64,000 nucleotides of DNA, from assembly GCF_023715785.1 (NCBI RefSeq), contig NZ_JAMBOX010000004.1, positions 186,001 through 250,000 of the forward strand, in the 5' to 3' direction. Origin of the DNA: Neobacillus niacini (lineage in GTDB: Bacteria > Bacillota > Bacilli > Bacillales > Cytobacillaceae). Below are positions 1 through 9,653 of this stretch, in pieces. The number at the start of each line of letters is the position of its first letter. Position 1 is the stretch's first letter. The notes under the pieces were generated by a model. The model had not been told where the DNA came from. It saw only the letters and a list, made by a program, of their open reading frames with translations, and made no database searches. The position numbers and the translations under genes are program-made.

Positions 1-1026
1 AATCCCGACTTTAAGGACAGCAAGAACCGGTACCGCCAAAATCAATCCAAGAATCCCGCCAATTTCTCCCCCCGCAGTAAGGGCGGCCATAATCATTAGC
101 GGATGCATATGAAGGCTCTTCCCGACAATATAGGGTGACAAGACATTCCCCTCGAGGAATTGCAGGCCAAATACAATTACCAAAGTAATGATGACAAGCT
201 TCATAGAGGTAGTTGCGGCAATAATCACTGCAGGAACAGCCCCGATAAACGGGCCGAAATACGGAATGACATTAGTGGCACCAACAATCAGCCCTAATAG
301 CAATGGGTATCTTAAGTCAAAAGCCCAGAACAGTATGGTCGAAACCGTTCCGATAATTGTACAAACGAGCAACTGGCCCCTGATATAGCCGCCCAGTGAT
401 TCATCAACATCATGCAAAAACTGTGTCCCTTTCTTCCGCCACTGTTTTGGAGTAAGATACCAAACCGTCCTTCTGATCAACTTAAAGTCCTTCAGCATAT
501 AAAAAGTGATAAAAGGGATAATCATTAAAATTAACGCTGAATTAAAGAATTTAATTAAAATCCCAACAAGAATGGTCAAGAGCGAATCGAGCCTTTGTTC
601 AAAGGCATCAATTCCATCATTTATCCTCGTTTGCAGCCCATCCGGCCACTCTCTTGTATGTGATTGCAGCTCCCCAACATAGGTGCGATATTGCTCGGCA
701 AAAACGGGAGCACTCTCTGACAAATCCTTAAGCTGATCAATGATTGCAGGAATCCCTTTATAAAGGGCAAGGCCGATGCCGCCAAAAAAAACGACGTAGA
801 TCAGGATAATGGCAAGGCCGCGATGGAGCCCTTTTTCATGCAATTTTTCGATAATGGGATGGAGCAAATAAGTAATAAACCCGGAAATGACAAAGGGCAT
901 AGCAATGATTGCGGCCACTCTGACAATAGGCACCCAGACAGAGCGAATTTTTAAAAACACGTAAATCGCAATCAGTAACAGAAGCAAAAAGCCGATTCGG
1001 TAAAACCATTTCATGCGAATGTCCAC
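1..1026 (-). CDS. yrrI: AI-2E family transporter / YrrI-like permease (C-terminus cut by window edge)
   Basis: Polytopic membrane protein of the AI-2E transporter (UPF0118) family, which moves small molecules or ions across the cytoplasmic membrane; the substrate is not known. The N-terminus has two closely spaced hydrophobic segments, then a long amphipathic stretch, then further hydrophobic segments, as usual in this family. The frame is open to base 1, so the stop codon lies outside. The 342 codons seen compare with about 350 in the family, so little is missing. The start is GTG at 1026, chosen because GGAGG lies at 1033-1038 just upstream. In B. subtilis yrrI lies beside the yrzQ/yrzR/yrrD cluster, as here. 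Family call is firm; substrate unknown. Confidence 0.85.
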   Translation of the reverse strand, partial: MDIRMKWFYRIGFLLLLLIAIYVFLKIRSVWVPIVRVAAIIAMPFVISGFITYLLHPIIEKLHEKGLHRGLAIILIYVVFFGGIGLALYKGIPAIIDQLKDLSESAPVFAEQYRTYVGELQSHTREWPDGLQTRINDGIDAFEQRLDSLLTILVGILIKFFNSALILMIIPFITFYMLKDFKLIRRTVWYLTPKQWRKKGTQFLHDVDESLGGYIRGQLLVCTIIGTVSTILFWAFDLRYPLLLGLIVGATNVIPYFGPFIGAVPAVIIAATTSMKLVIITLVIVFGLQFLEGNVLSPYIVGKSLHMHPLMIMAALTAGGEIGGILGLILAVPVLAVLKVGI

Positions 1027-1084
1027 TAGAATGCCTCCTTACCGTTATTTTTGGAGACCGCATGTGGAAATATTCCCATTAGCT

Positions 1085-1110
1085 AAAAATCCCCCTCAAT
1101 TCAGAGGGGG
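1085..1110 (-). terminator. Rho-independent terminator after yrzQ
   Basis: The arms CCCCCTC (1091-1097) and GAGGGGG (1104-1110) form a 7-bp GC-rich stem with a 6-base loop. On the minus strand the hairpin is followed by ATTTTTAG. It lies 10 bases beyond the yrzQ stop and separates that transcript from yrrI. Confidence 0.85.
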
Positions 1111-1119
1111 ACTCATTCA

Positions 1120-1254
1120 TTAAAAAATCGCTCGTTTAATTTTCCTTTGCATTTTTCGCATTTGGCGGCCAGTCATTACATTATTTCTTTGGGCTACATT
1201 ATAGGCTGCCATTCCGGCACCAAAAGCAATCACCGACGTCATCAATTTGTTCAT
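1120..1254 (-). CDS. yrzQ: Small YrzQ-like protein (DUF3918 type)
   Basis: A 44-residue protein starting MNKLMTSVIAFGAGMAAYNV, with a short hydrophobic N-terminal half and a very basic C-terminal half (RQMRKMQRKIKRAIF). It looks like a small membrane-anchored peptide. The ATG at 1254 is preceded by AGAGGTG at good spacing, the frame ends at TAA 1120, and a terminator follows directly, so a real gene is likely despite its size. Position between yrrI and yrzR matches B. subtilis yrzQ. Function is unknown. Confidence 0.75.
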   Translation of the reverse strand: MNKLMTSVIAFGAGMAAYNVAQRNNVMTGRQMRKMQRKIKRAIF

Positions 1255-1276
1255 TACGTTCACCTCTAATTATTAT

Positions 1277-1452
1277 TGTCCAGCTCCAGCGCCTAGGAGC
1301 TCGAGGTCATAAGCCAATCCGTCAAGAAGGCTAAAAAACAGCCTTCTGGCCGGCTCGTCTTATGCTTGTCGCCCCTGACCACTAAGGAAATCTCCCTAGA
1401 ATAATCATCGCAGGAACAAGCTGTGCTTGTTCCGAAGGCGCTTCCGCTTTTC
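1277..1452. repeat. Bacillaceae interspersed intergenic repeat (about 176 bp)
   Basis: Non-coding element starting TGTCCAGCTCCAGCGCCTAG and ending GGCGCTTCCGCTTTTC. It contains two strong hairpins: AGAAGGCT/AGCCTTCT near 1326-1348, and GGAACAAGC/GCTTGTTCC near 1411-1431. I recognise the left end and right end as typical of a dispersed repeat seen many times in Bacillus-type genomes; that is memory, not a search. It abuts the yrzR stop codon (1457) and does not interrupt a gene. A shorter relative of the left end lies at 31521-31549. Confidence 0.7.
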
Positions 1453-1456
1453 TATT

Positions 1457-1648
1457 TTAAAGAGTGTAACGACGCAATTCTTCTTCAAACAAATCATCCA
1501 ATGAACTCAGCGTTCCGTCTTCCTCAACCTGATGGGTATTTATGATGCCTTTGGATAGGGACAATTCGATAAAACAGTTCCAGCAATAATATTGATTAAT
1601 GCCGATTTTTCCAATATCCTTGCTGGCGCAATTTGGACACTTAAGCAT
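1457..1648 (-). CDS. yrzR: YrzR-like zinc-ribbon small protein
   Basis: A 63-residue protein with two CxxC pairs, C4/C7 (CPNC) and C22/C25 (CWNC), which should bind one zinc ion as a ribbon; the C-terminal half is acidic (SSLDDLFEEELRRY). ATG 1648 is the best start: AGGTG lies 7 bases upstream. An in-frame GTG at 1663 falls inside that ribosome binding site and overlaps the yrrD end, so it is less likely. It lies directly downstream of yrrD. The role is unknown; a nucleic-acid or protein adaptor is possible but not shown. Confidence 0.75.
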   Translation of the reverse strand: MLKCPNCASKDIGKIGINQYYCWNCFIELSLSKGIINTHQVEEDGTLSSLDDLFEEELRRYTL

Positions 1649-1659
1649 GAAAAGACACC

Positions 1660-2136
1660 TCACGTTTGATTAACGTCTACGATAATGGCGTCCTTTCCAA
1701 TCGTTAAGGGCTTCTCAGATTGGATGATTTGTTTCCCTTCTGCAATATCCGAAAAGAAGCCATCCGTAATTTCGTACCCTACGATTGTGCCCAATTCTTC
1801 CTGAAAATATACATCTTTTAACAATCCGAGCGACTCGCCGCTACTCGTCAGCATCATCATCCCATCAAGCGAATGCTGATGAATTAATGTATATTCCGGA
1901 CTTTCTTTCAGTTTTTCCAATTGCCCTTCATCCTCGATCATGACCCCATCCCAGCCGAAGGAAGCTACCTTTTGAATATCCAAAAAGTAAGTTTGTTTGA
2001 AGAAAACGCCTTTCTTCATCAGCAGGCCTTTGACGACTCCGTCCTTGGAAATACAAAGGTCACAAATTTCGCCGATTTTCGTCCCTTTTTTCGTATCAAA
2101 AACTGGCTGTCCCTTAAGTAAGGAAAATGTTCGCAA
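1660..2136 (-). CDS. yrrD: PRC-barrel domain protein YrrD
   Basis: A 158-residue protein with two PRC-barrel-like halves (about residues 1-75 and 80-155), the fold used as a small binding module in RimM and in photosynthetic reaction-centre H subunits. Start chosen as TTG 2136, giving MRTFSLLKGQPVF; AAAGGAGGAGG ends about 7 bases upstream, whereas the upstream ATG at 2160 lacks a ribosome binding site. It follows recD2 closely and precedes yrzR, the same order as in B. subtilis. Function is unknown. Confidence 0.85.
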   Translation of the reverse strand: MRTFSLLKGQPVFDTKKGTKIGEICDLCISKDGVVKGLLMKKGVFFKQTYFLDIQKVASFGWDGVMIEDEGQLEKLKESPEYTLIHQHSLDGMMMLTSSGESLGLLKDVYFQEELGTIVGYEITDGFFSDIAEGKQIIQSEKPLTIGKDAIIVDVNQT

Positions 2137-2168
2137 GAGTGTCCCTCCTCCTTTGAACATTCTTAGTT

Positions 2169-4601
2169 TCAGTCATTCACAAGGAAATCATAAGGTGAAA
2201 CATTATCCATCCCAATCATCGGGTCAGCCTGCATTATCTCTTCCTCTAAAGAAAGCCCTGTTTGTTTCGTTTCTGTACTGGAATGGTCAGCTGTTACTGT
2301 TGAAGCGGTTGTTTTCCCAGGAATGGCTTCTTGCAGTTTTTCGCAGAGGCTTGTCAAGCGGGAAAGCTCATCAGCACGCTCGACACCCATTTGCAGCGCA
2401 TCAACCTCGCCGCATAGCAGCAATGACTGCTTCGCCCTTGTGATCGCCGTATAAATCAAATTTCTTCGCAGCATCCGATAATAGCTTCTCGTTACGGGTA
2501 AAATAACAATTGGAAACTCGCTTCCCTGCGATTTATGGACCGAACAGCAGTAGGCATGGGTAATTTGCGTTAAATCCTGCCTCGTGTATTCGACTTCATT
2601 TCCTTCAAAGGAAATATAGATCATGTCTTGCTTCTCTGTATTTTCCTTAGCATAAATAATCGAGATGATTTCGCCGATATCCCCGTTAAACACGTTATTT
2701 TCGGGCTTATTGACGAGCTGCAGCACCTTGTCGCCAATTCGGTATTTGACTTCGCCAAACTGAATTTCTTTGCGCTTTCCATCGGGATTCGGATTAAAAA
2801 TTTCCTGAAGCAGCACATTTAGACGGTCAATCCCTGCCGGGCCGCGGTACATGGGTGCCAGAACTTGAATATCCTTTGCGGTGTAGCCTTTGTTTTTCGC
2901 ATTTAAGGCCACTTTTTCAACGACCTGTGGGACCTGGGCGGTGACACATTTAATAAACGAGCGGTCGGCTTGCTTCACCGTAATATCGTTAGGCAAGTGG
3001 CCTTTTTTGATTTCATGAGCAAGTTCGATAATCGAAGACCCCTCTGCCTGACGGTATATATCTGTTAATCTGACGGTGGGAATCCGTTCGGAACGCAGCA
3101 GGTCCTTTAATACCTGGCCAGGACCGACTGACGGCAGCTGGTCCTCGTCACCGACCAAAATAACTTGTATATGTTCAGGCAACGCCTTAAACAGCTGGTT
3201 GGCGAGCCAGATATCGAGCATCGACGTTTCATCAACAATTAATATTTTTCCCTCAAGCGTGCTGTTTTCATCACGGTCAAAGTTTTCCGTTCCATTATAA
3301 CCAAGCAGGCGGTGGATCGTCACAGCGGGAAGACCTGTCGATTCGCTCATCCGTTTGGCCGCCCTGCCCGTTGGCGCTGCCAGCAAGAATGGAAATGGTT
3401 CATCTTTATGTAAGTAATCCTTTGGTTCTAACGAGCAGCCATGGAGTTCTGCGTAAAGCTCGACAATTCCTTTAATGACCGTTGTTTTCCCGGTTCCTGG
3501 TCCTCCGGTTAAGATCAGCATCGGTGACATTAGTGCCGTTTGAATCGCTTCACGTTGTGTGGGCGCGTATTGAACGCCAAGCCTTTCCTCCAAGCTTCCC
3601 AAGGCAAGCAAAAACTCCGACTCTGGAAATTGGTCCTTGTACTCTGTCTGCTTTAGGATGTGGCTGATGCTTGTTACCAGTCCTTTTTCCGCAAAAAATA
3701 GCGACGGCAAATAGACGCGCTTCTCCTCGCCGATGATTTTCCCCTCTTCTTCAAGCTTGATGATTTCATTGGAGATCGCAAGAAAATCAATTTGGTCCCG
3801 TTTGTTTTCCTCTAGGAGGGACTTTACTTGCTTCAGCAAATCCTCGGCATGGACATAGACATGCCCTGTTTGCATGCATTCATTTTCCAGCGTATACAAA
3901 CAGGCCGCTTTTATTCGGTCAGGATGGCTGCCGGAAATCCCCAGTTGAAAACCAAGCTCATCGGCCCGTCCAAACCCGATCCCTTCGACAGCCTCAACAA
4001 GCTGATAGGGATTTTTCTGGATGACCTCCAGGGTATTCTCCTTATACGCCTGATAAATCTTCATCGACAACTGAGGTCCGAATCCGTATTGGTTGAGGGC
4101 GACCATTATCTGCTCTAGACCCTGGTGCTCCATCAATGTATCATACAGTGTTTTCGCCTTATCGGGAGGGAGCTTTGGAATGGAATCCAAAAGGGACGGC
4201 TGGTTGAGAATTTTAGAAATAGCATCTTCCCCCAATGTTTCGACAATGTTTTCCGCTGTTTTTTTACCAATGCCTTTAAACATTTCCCCTGAGAGGTATG
4301 CAATCACGCCCTGCTTCGATTGCGGCATGTCCTTGCGAAAATGGCTTGCCGAAAATTGCGGGCCAAACCGGGGATGCTCCTTAAATTCGCCGTAAAAAAT
4401 ATAGGTCTCCTGCTCGTGGATTTTTGGAAAATAACCGGTGATGACCGCTTCTTTGTCACTATATTGATCATTTGTTTCATCGACACGGATTCTAAGCACT
4501 GTATACAGGTTTTGCTCATTATGAAAAATCGTGACAATCGGCCGGCCCTTAACAAATTTCCCTTGATTACCGAACAAATCCAATGAATCCTGCTTTTCCA
4601 T
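2169..4601 (-). CDS. recD2: ATP-dependent 5'-3' DNA helicase RecD2 (YrrC)
   Basis: RecD-like superfamily 1 helicase of the kind found without RecBC; it unwinds DNA 5' to 3' and in B. subtilis helps replication forks and repair. The 810 residues are normal for RecD2. Visible parts: an N-terminal OB-like region, helix-hairpin-helix motifs (GIGKKTAENIVETLGE near residue 110, GIGFGRADELG near 210), Walker A GGPGTGKTT near 370, Walker B VDETSMLD near 455, and a C-terminal SH3-like plus helicase region (YTAITRAKQSLLL near 720). ATG 4601 follows AGGGAGG. It lies downstream of yrrB with about 33 bases between, probably in one transcript. Confidence 0.95.
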   Translation of the reverse strand: MEKQDSLDLFGNQGKFVKGRPIVTIFHNEQNLYTVLRIRVDETNDQYSDKEAVITGYFPKIHEQETYIFYGEFKEHPRFGPQFSASHFRKDMPQSKQGVIAYLSGEMFKGIGKKTAENIVETLGEDAISKILNQPSLLDSIPKLPPDKAKTLYDTLMEHQGLEQIMVALNQYGFGPQLSMKIYQAYKENTLEVIQKNPYQLVEAVEGIGFGRADELGFQLGISGSHPDRIKAACLYTLENECMQTGHVYVHAEDLLKQVKSLLEENKRDQIDFLAISNEIIKLEEEGKIIGEEKRVYLPSLFFAEKGLVTSISHILKQTEYKDQFPESEFLLALGSLEERLGVQYAPTQREAIQTALMSPMLILTGGPGTGKTTVIKGIVELYAELHGCSLEPKDYLHKDEPFPFLLAAPTGRAAKRMSESTGLPAVTIHRLLGYNGTENFDRDENSTLEGKILIVDETSMLDIWLANQLFKALPEHIQVILVGDEDQLPSVGPGQVLKDLLRSERIPTVRLTDIYRQAEGSSIIELAHEIKKGHLPNDITVKQADRSFIKCVTAQVPQVVEKVALNAKNKGYTAKDIQVLAPMYRGPAGIDRLNVLLQEIFNPNPDGKRKEIQFGEVKYRIGDKVLQLVNKPENNVFNGDIGEIISIIYAKENTEKQDMIYISFEGNEVEYTRQDLTQITHAYCCSVHKSQGSEFPIVILPVTRSYYRMLRRNLIYTAITRAKQSLLLCGEVDALQMGVERADELSRLTSLCEKLQEAIPGKTTASTVTADHSSTETKQTGLSLEEEIMQADPMIGMDNVSPYDFLVND

Positions 4602-4634
4602 TTCGCTCCCTCCTTCCCTGTTTAAATTGTTCTA

Positions 4635-5282
4635 TTATTGATTCATGATTTTCCTGGCATGTCCCGCCAGCAAGTGATCCGGTTGAATCTCCAGCGCTTT
4701 CGTAAACATTTCTTCCGCTTTTTCGGCATTATCTTTAAAAACATTGGCAACACCGAGATTGTAGTAAGCATCTGAATGAGTCGGGTCGAGCTCAATGCAT
4801 TTTGTGAATTGCTCCATCGCTTCATCAATGAGCTCAAATTGGGTCAGACATAACCCATACTGGAACCTGGCCTCTGCATCATCCTCATTGAGTTCGACAC
4901 TTCTTTGAAGGTACGGAAGCGCAAATTTTGGCTGCTCCAAATGCATCAGGGTAAGCCCGAGCATAAAATAGTTATCGCCTGTGTCGAGGCCATGTTTCAA
5001 TGCGATCTCAAACATTTTTTTTGCCTGGTCATATTCCTCATTGCTGAAATAAAGGTTGCCTGCGCTATAATAGGCCGCCGCCGCAGTTTGATCGATTTCC
5101 ATCGCTTTTTTATAAAAATTTAACGCTTTATCGTTATCGCCCAAAGCGGCAAGGACATTGCCGAAATTAATGTAGGCGGTTGGATTTTTCGGGTCTTCGT
5201 TAATGGCATCGTAAAAGGCCTTTGCTGCCTCTTCCAGATTGCCTTCCTGCATGTATTGGACACCTAATTGGTTTTTATCCAC
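4635..5282 (-). CDS. yrrB: Tetratricopeptide repeat protein YrrB
   Basis: A soluble 215-residue protein made almost wholly of six TPR units of about 34 residues, with repeated A-x(3)-Y-x-N-x-G-x-(V/A/L) helices (for example AYINFGNVLAALGD and AYYNLGVANVFKD). TPR solenoids bind partner proteins; B. subtilis YrrB is a structurally known TPR protein of unclear role. The start is GTG 5282 with GGAG about 10 bases upstream. An extended -10 box TGGTATACT (TATACT at 5309-5314) lies upstream, so it probably has its own promoter and leads the yrrB-recD2-yrrD unit. Confidence 0.9.
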   Translation of the reverse strand: MDKNQLGVQYMQEGNLEEAAKAFYDAINEDPKNPTAYINFGNVLAALGDNDKALNFYKKAMEIDQTAAAAYYSAGNLYFSNEEYDQAKKMFEIALKHGLDTGDNYFMLGLTLMHLEQPKFALPYLQRSVELNEDDAEARFQYGLCLTQFELIDEAMEQFTKCIELDPTHSDAYYNLGVANVFKDNAEKAEEMFTKALEIQPDHLLAGHARKIMNQ

Positions 5283-5308
5283 TATTTTTCAACTCCATTT
5301 CAAAGGGA

Positions 5309-5314
5309 AGTATA
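5309..5314 (-). promoter_or_regulatory. Extended -10 promoter box upstream of yrrB
   Basis: TATACT preceded by TG at the extended -10 position, reading on the minus strand, 27 bases before the yrrB GTG. No good -35 box is seen. It lies after the mnmA terminator, so a new start of transcription is needed here. Confidence 0.45.
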
Positions 5315-5384
5315 CCATATTTTGCTCTTGGAAGGCGACGTATACGGGTGTGCTTTGCCCGTCGTCAGACCGCTGTAAAAGTTA

Positions 5385-5426
5385 TTCCCCCCAAAAAACC
5401 CCGACTCCGGCAACCGGAATCGGGGT
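5385..5426 (-). terminator. Rho-independent terminator after mnmA
   Basis: CCCCGACTCCGG and CCGGAATCGGGG pair around a short CAA loop, and on the minus strand the hairpin is followed by a run of six T. It ends the cymR-yrvO-mnmA transcript. Confidence 0.9.
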
Positions 5427-5431
5427 CAACA

Positions 5432-6556
<1,125 letters not shown>

Positions 6557-6588
6557 TCACCTCTCTTTGCTGCAAATTAATAAAAAAT

Positions 6589-7728
6589 TTATTTTTTCAA
6601 GCGCGAAACAACCTTAACCGTTTCTTCCGCCGCATTCATGACTTCTTCAGCACTCGTCGTAAACCCAAAGCTATAGCGAATCGAGTTCGTTAACCGCTCT
6701 GACTCTTTGCCAAACATGGCAACCAGCACATGCGACGGCTCGATCGACCCAGCCGTGCAGGCGGATCCACTGGAAACCGCAATTCCTGCCAAATCCAAAT
6801 TCACAAGCATGGCTTCGACGTTAGTGCCCGGAAAGCTTAAGTTTAATATATGTGGCAAAGATTTTTCAAGCATTCCGTTTAGCGCGAACTCCACTTCATG
6901 CTCTTGAAGGACTTTCAAAAAGATCTGTTTAAACTGGGCAAACTTCTCCCGCTTGGCATCACGGTCCTCCATCGCAATCTCCACGGCTTCGCGGAAACCG
7001 ACAATCGAAGCGACATTCTCGGTACCGGCCCTGCGCTTGCGTTCTTGTTCGCCACCAAACAGCCGGGGTGCCAACTTTACTCCAGACCGGACATACAGAA
7101 AGCCTGTCCCCTTTGGCCCGTTAATTTTATGGGCGGAAACGGATAGCAAATCGATCAAACTTTCATTCACATCAATGGCTTCCATTCCGTATGCCTGAAC
7201 AGCATCGGTATGAAATTTCGCAGGATGGTCTTTTAAAAGCTGTCCAATTTCCGTAATAGGCTGCAAGCTGCCGACTTCGTTGTTGCCATACATGATTGAA
7301 ACGAGAATCGTATCGGCTCTTAATGCCCGTTCCAAATCCGCAAGCGAAATCATCCCTGTCTCATCGACAGGCAGGTAGGTGACCTCATAGCCAAGTTTCT
7401 CCAGTTTTTCACAGGCATGAAGGACCGCATGATGCTCGACAGCGGTGGTAATAATATGCTTTCCTTGTTCGCTGCTTTCGGCGACCCCGAATAATGCCAT
7501 ATTATCGGCTTCCGTTCCGCCGCTTGTAAAAATAATCTCGTTTTCCTTAGCGCCAATACTTTTCGCCATCACTGCGCGCGCCAAATCAATCTCATGACGC
7601 GCTTCCCTGCCATACGAATGGATGCTCGAGGGATTTCCGAACGTCCTGTTCATGACCTCAAGCATTTTTTCAATGACTTTTGGGTGCATAGGCGAGGTGG
7701 CGGCATGGTCGAGGTAAATTCGTTCCAT
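6589..7728 (-). CDS. yrvO: Cysteine desulfurase YrvO (IscS/NifS type)
   Basis: PLP enzyme that removes sulfur from cysteine and carries it as a persulfide. The 379 residues include the PLP histidine region (TTAVEHHAVLH near 105), the PLP lysine in SAHKINGPKG near 200, and the active-site cysteine in SSGSACTAGS near 325 on the long flexible loop typical of group I IscS enzymes. ATG 7728 follows GAAGGTG. In B. subtilis YrvO hands sulfur directly to MnmA; the tight yrvO-mnmA pair here fits that. cymR lies 46 bases upstream. Confidence 0.95.
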   Translation of the reverse strand: MERIYLDHAATSPMHPKVIEKMLEVMNRTFGNPSSIHSYGREARHEIDLARAVMAKSIGAKENEIIFTSGGTEADNMALFGVAESSEQGKHIITTAVEHHAVLHACEKLEKLGYEVTYLPVDETGMISLADLERALRADTILVSIMYGNNEVGSLQPITEIGQLLKDHPAKFHTDAVQAYGMEAIDVNESLIDLLSVSAHKINGPKGTGFLYVRSGVKLAPRLFGGEQERKRRAGTENVASIVGFREAVEIAMEDRDAKREKFAQFKQIFLKVLQEHEVEFALNGMLEKSLPHILNLSFPGTNVEAMLVNLDLAGIAVSSGSACTAGSIEPSHVLVAMFGKESERLTNSIRYSFGFTTSAEEVMNAAEETVKVVSRLKK

Positions 7729-7774
7729 GGATTACACCTTCTATCAAAATAATTCTCCAGTATTACCATTGTCA

Positions 7775-8194
7775 TTAAATATAAAACATATAACCTTCCA
7801 TTTCCGCATCATCGCGGTGATTAGCCAAATCCTCGAGTGTGGTATTATCAAGCACATCCCTGATGGCATCGCGGATCCGAATCCACAGCTCCCGTTTCGC
7901 CGGCTCTTCATCTTCGATTCCTTCGACAGGAGTAATCGGTCCTTCTAGGACCCGAATGACATCGCCCGCCGTAATCTTGGAAGGAATATCGGATAAAATA
8001 TAACCGCCGTAAGCGCCTCGAATACTTTTTACCAATCCTGCATTTCGGAGCGGAGCAATTAATTGCTCCAAATAATGTTCAGATAAATCGTTGGCCTGGG
8101 CAATCGTTTTTAAGGAAGTCGGCCCCTCCCCATAATTTTTCGCCAGTTCGATCATAATGGTCAAACCGTACCGTCCCTTTGTTGATATTTTCAT
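7775..8194 (-). CDS. cymR: Rrf2-family cysteine metabolism repressor CymR
   Basis: Rrf2 winged-helix repressor of sulfur uptake and cysteine synthesis genes in Bacilli; in B. subtilis it acts in a complex with CysK. The 139 residues start MKISTKGRYGLTIMIELAK with the HTH at about 25-50 (SLKTIAQANDLSEHYLEQLI) and a dimer helix at the end. The Fe-S cysteines of IscR are absent, as expected for CymR. The second ATG (8194) is preferred because AGAGG sits 7 bases upstream; the first (8197) is too close. It leads the yrvO-mnmA operon. Confidence 0.95.
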   Translation of the reverse strand: MKISTKGRYGLTIMIELAKNYGEGPTSLKTIAQANDLSEHYLEQLIAPLRNAGLVKSIRGAYGGYILSDIPSKITAGDVIRVLEGPITPVEGIEDEEPAKRELWIRIRDAIRDVLDNTTLEDLANHRDDAEMEGYMFYI

Positions 8195-8246
8195 CATTAC
8201 ACCTCTATTTTTAAAAAATATTCTTAGTTAATTGATAGGCATTTGA

Positions 8247-8252
8247 ATTATA
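8247..8252 (-). promoter_or_regulatory. -10 box of cymR operon promoter
   Basis: TATAAT with TG at the extended -10 position on the minus strand, about 53 bases before the cymR start, in the divergent cymR/rarA gap. The -35 region is weak. Confidence 0.6.
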
Positions 8253-8327
8253 TCATATTCTTCTTTAATATGCTTTTTCGGAAAAAAATGATAAGATTAG
8301 AGCGAATATTTATTGGGAGAGATGATT

Positions 8328-9599
8328 ATGCAGTCAAAACCTCTCGCATTTCGGATGCGGCCTCGGAGCCTGGAAGAGGTCGCCGGCCAGCAGCATCTTG
8401 TTGGTGATGGAAAAATTATCGCCAGAATGGTCAAAGCGAAACAGCTTACATCAATGATTCTATATGGTCCGCCGGGCATTGGCAAAACGTCGATTGCCAG
8501 CGCGATTGCCGGTAGTACTAAATATGCGTTTCGAACATTAAACGCCGTTACAAACAATAAAAAGGACATGGAAATCGTCGCCGCCGAAGCGAAGATGTCG
8601 GGAAAAGTCATTCTTCTCCTTGATGAGGTTCATCGGCTCGATAAAGCGAAGCAGGATTTTCTCCTGCCCTATTTGGAAAATGGAATGATTGTGTTGATTG
8701 GGGCTACAACGAGCAATCCCTATCACGCGATTAATCCGGCCATACGCAGCCGCTGTCAAATATTTGAATTGAAGCCCCTGACTCCCGATGAAGTCAAACA
8801 GGCCTTAATTCGCGCTGTGGCAGATAAAGAACGCGGTTTGGGTGATTACCAGATTGAAATTTCCAATCAGGCTCTGTTACATTTTGCCCAAGGTTCAGGA
8901 GGCGATGTAAGGAGTTCATTAAATGCTTTGGAATTGGCTGTCCTATCGACTGACCCGGATGAGGATGGCGTCATTCAGATTGATGTTGGAACCGCCGAAG
9001 AGTGTTTGCAAAAGAAAAGTATCGCAGCCGACAAGGATGGGGATGCCCATTATGACGTCCTTTCGGGGTTTCAAAAATCGATTCGCGGCAGTGATGTCAA
9101 TGCGGCCCTGCATTACCTCGGCAGATTAATAGAAGCCGGAGATCTGGTCAGCATTGCCCGCCGCTTAATCGTGATTGCCTATGAAGACATTGGGCTTGCC
9201 AATCCGCAGGCCGGGGCCCGGACATTAGCGGCAATTGAAACGGCAGAACGGCTGGGATTTCCTGAAGCGAGGATTCCGCTAGCGAATGCGGTCATCGAAT
9301 TATGCCTGTCGCCAAAATCCAATTCAGCGATTATGGCCATCGATGCGGCCCTTTCCGATATTCAAAAAGGAATAACCGGCGATGTGCCGGATCATTTAAA
9401 GGACGCCCATTATAAGGGGGCAAAGGACCTTGGCAGAGGCATCGGCTACAAGTACCCGCATGATTATGAAAATGGCTGGGTGCCGCAGCAATATCTCCCG
9501 GACAGGATCAAGCATAAACAATACTATGAGCCGAAAAAGACGGGTAAATTCGAACAAGCGCTTGCGACTGTTTACGAAAAGCTTTCGCGAAAAAATTAG
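8328..9599 (+). CDS. rarA: Replication-associated recombination protein RarA (MgsA/YrvN, AAA+ ATPase)
   Basis: AAA+ clamp-loader-like ATPase that works at stalled forks and helps recombination control. It is 423 residues long. Walker A GPPGIGKTS near residues 48-56, Walker B LLDEVHRLDK near 95-105, sensor region GATTSNPYHAINPA, and the C-terminal tetramer domain with YKGAKDLGRGIGYKYPHDY. Two in-frame starts lie upstream (8313, 8322), but GGGAGAG at 8315-8321 is a ribosome binding site that fits ATG 8328. It is divergent from cymR, as in B. subtilis, and ends at a strong bidirectional terminator. Confidence 0.96.
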   Translation: MQSKPLAFRMRPRSLEEVAGQQHLVGDGKIIARMVKAKQLTSMILYGPPGIGKTSIASAIAGSTKYAFRTLNAVTNNKKDMEIVAAEAKMSGKVILLLDEVHRLDKAKQDFLLPYLENGMIVLIGATTSNPYHAINPAIRSRCQIFELKPLTPDEVKQALIRAVADKERGLGDYQIEISNQALLHFAQGSGGDVRSSLNALELAVLSTDPDEDGVIQIDVGTAEECLQKKSIAADKDGDAHYDVLSGFQKSIRGSDVNAALHYLGRLIEAGDLVSIARRLIVIAYEDIGLANPQAGARTLAAIETAERLGFPEARIPLANAVIELCLSPKSNSAIMAIDAALSDIQKGITGDVPDHLKDAHYKGAKDLGRGIGYKYPHDYENGWVPQQYLPDRIKHKQYYEPKKTGKFEQALATVYEKLSRKN

Positions 9600-9607
9600 C
9601 CAAAAAA

Positions 9608-9647
9608 AATCCCTCGTGAGACCGAAACATCAGCCTCGCGAGGGATT
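9608..9647. terminator. Bidirectional terminator between rarA and sodA
   Basis: AATCCCTCGTGAG (9608-9620) pairs with CTCGCGAGGGATT (9635-9647) in a 13-bp stem with one G-T pair. A T run follows on the plus strand and an A run precedes on the plus strand, so it can end both converging genes. Confidence 0.9.
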
Positions 9648-9653
9648 TTTTAA

